Source of the DNA: Clostridia bacterium
GTDB lineage: Bacteria; Bacillota; Clostridia; Oscillospirales; CAG-272
Length of the DNA stretch: 5,986 nucleotides
Reading direction: 5' to 3'
NCBI GenBank assembly: GCA_017411935.1
Contig: JAFQPC010000212.1
Location: 1 to 5,986, forward strand
In this document: positions 5,787-5,986 of the stretch, piece after piece
How positions within the stretch are numbered: the first letter of the stretch is position 1
How the letters are laid out: every line of letters starts with the position of its first letter
Made by a program: the position numbers and the translations under genes
The notes under the pieces: model-generated
Told to the model about the DNA's origin: nothing
What the model saw: only the letters and a program-made list of their open reading frames with translations
The model's database searches: none

Positions 5787-5813
5787 TTTTGACTAAAAAG
5801 CCTGAATTTTCTG

Positions 5814-5986
5814 TCAAAGATTCATAATCACAGGCAAAACCATCGGTTTTCTCTTGGTTTTTGCGTAAAGATATTTGGAAAGGTTATCTTTGATACAGGT
5901 TTTGAGTTCCATTCGGTCGACGTTCTTTTGGCTGTCGAGGCAATCGTTGATGGTTTGTGTCGCGAGCGTGCGAACCTCCTCCATCA
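5814..5986 (-). CDS. rnj: Ribonuclease J, C-terminal end (enters from the right edge)
   Basis: The last 56 complete codons are present before a TGA at 5814-5816; the frame enters with two extra bases at the edge. The residues include DRMELKTCIKDNLSKYLY and then AKTKRKPMVLPVIMNL at the end. This matches the typical ending of RNase J proteins (a helical C-terminal domain finishing in KRRPMILPVIMEV-like sequence). RNase J is a metallo-beta-lactamase/beta-CASP enzyme with 5'-3' exonuclease and endonuclease activity, central to mRNA decay and rRNA maturation in Bacillota. The catalytic domain lies outside the window. The methionine at 5984 is internal, not a start. No terminator hairpin is visible after the stop, so read-through into the foldase-like gene is possible. 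Confidence 0.87.
   Translation of the reverse strand, partial: MEEVRTLATQTINDCLDSQKNVDRMELKTCIKDNLSKYLYAKTKRKPMVLPVIMNL

Noticed and set aside
5761..5810. TGAA-rich repeats as a CRISPR-like or tandem repeat array
   Set aside because: Units are only 6-8 bases with 5-12 base gaps; this suits a protein-binding site, not an array.

Overview
The window looks like chromosomal DNA from a Clostridia-type member of the Bacillota. The reasons are strong GGAGG-type Shine-Dalgarno sites, sigma-A promoters, a TTG start, a SleB-type cell wall hydrolase fused to a copper-amine-oxidase-N-like domain, a C-terminal fragment of ribonuclease J, and a membrane-anchored PrsA/SurA-like foldase. Genus or species cannot be given from this sequence. 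No mobile element, CRISPR array, tRNA or rRNA was seen.

Left part (1-1319, minus strand): an AraC-family regulator is followed after 20 bases by the start of a YgiQ-type radical SAM protein that runs off the left edge. The two genes are probably one transcript from a promoter at 1291-1319. That promoter and a good ribosome binding site indicate that the regulator starts at 1217, not at the longer open frame beginning at 1283.

Middle part (1488-3082, plus strand): there are two single-gene units. The first is a secreted SleB-like hydrolase starting at a TTG codon. It has its own promoter, a roughly 87-base leader with competing base-pairing possibilities, and a strong terminator. The second is a small acidic lipoprotein of unknown family, with a perfect consensus promoter (TTGACA, 17 bases, TATAAT). 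It ends at a long bidirectional terminator shared with the convergent gene on its right.

Right part (3079-5986, minus strand): the order of transcription is ribonuclease J (only its last 56 residues are in the window), a 625-residue membrane-anchored PrsA/SurA-like protein, and a 212-residue protein with twelve cysteines arranged like three zinc-binding units. A hairpin in the 63-base gap between the last two genes has its T-run on the wrong strand for a minus-strand terminator, so some read-through is likely. The foldase promoter has a good -10 but no -35. Instead it has three TTCATA/TTCAAT boxes at exact 11-base spacing, which looks like a binding site for an OmpR/PhoP-type response regulator.

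The common thread of the middle and right parts is the cell envelope: a wall hydrolase, a lipoprotein and an extracytoplasmic foldase. I found no clearly new multi-gene system. The best leads are the three-unit cysteine protein, the 11-base direct repeats, the hydrolase leader RNA and the orphan lipoprotein.
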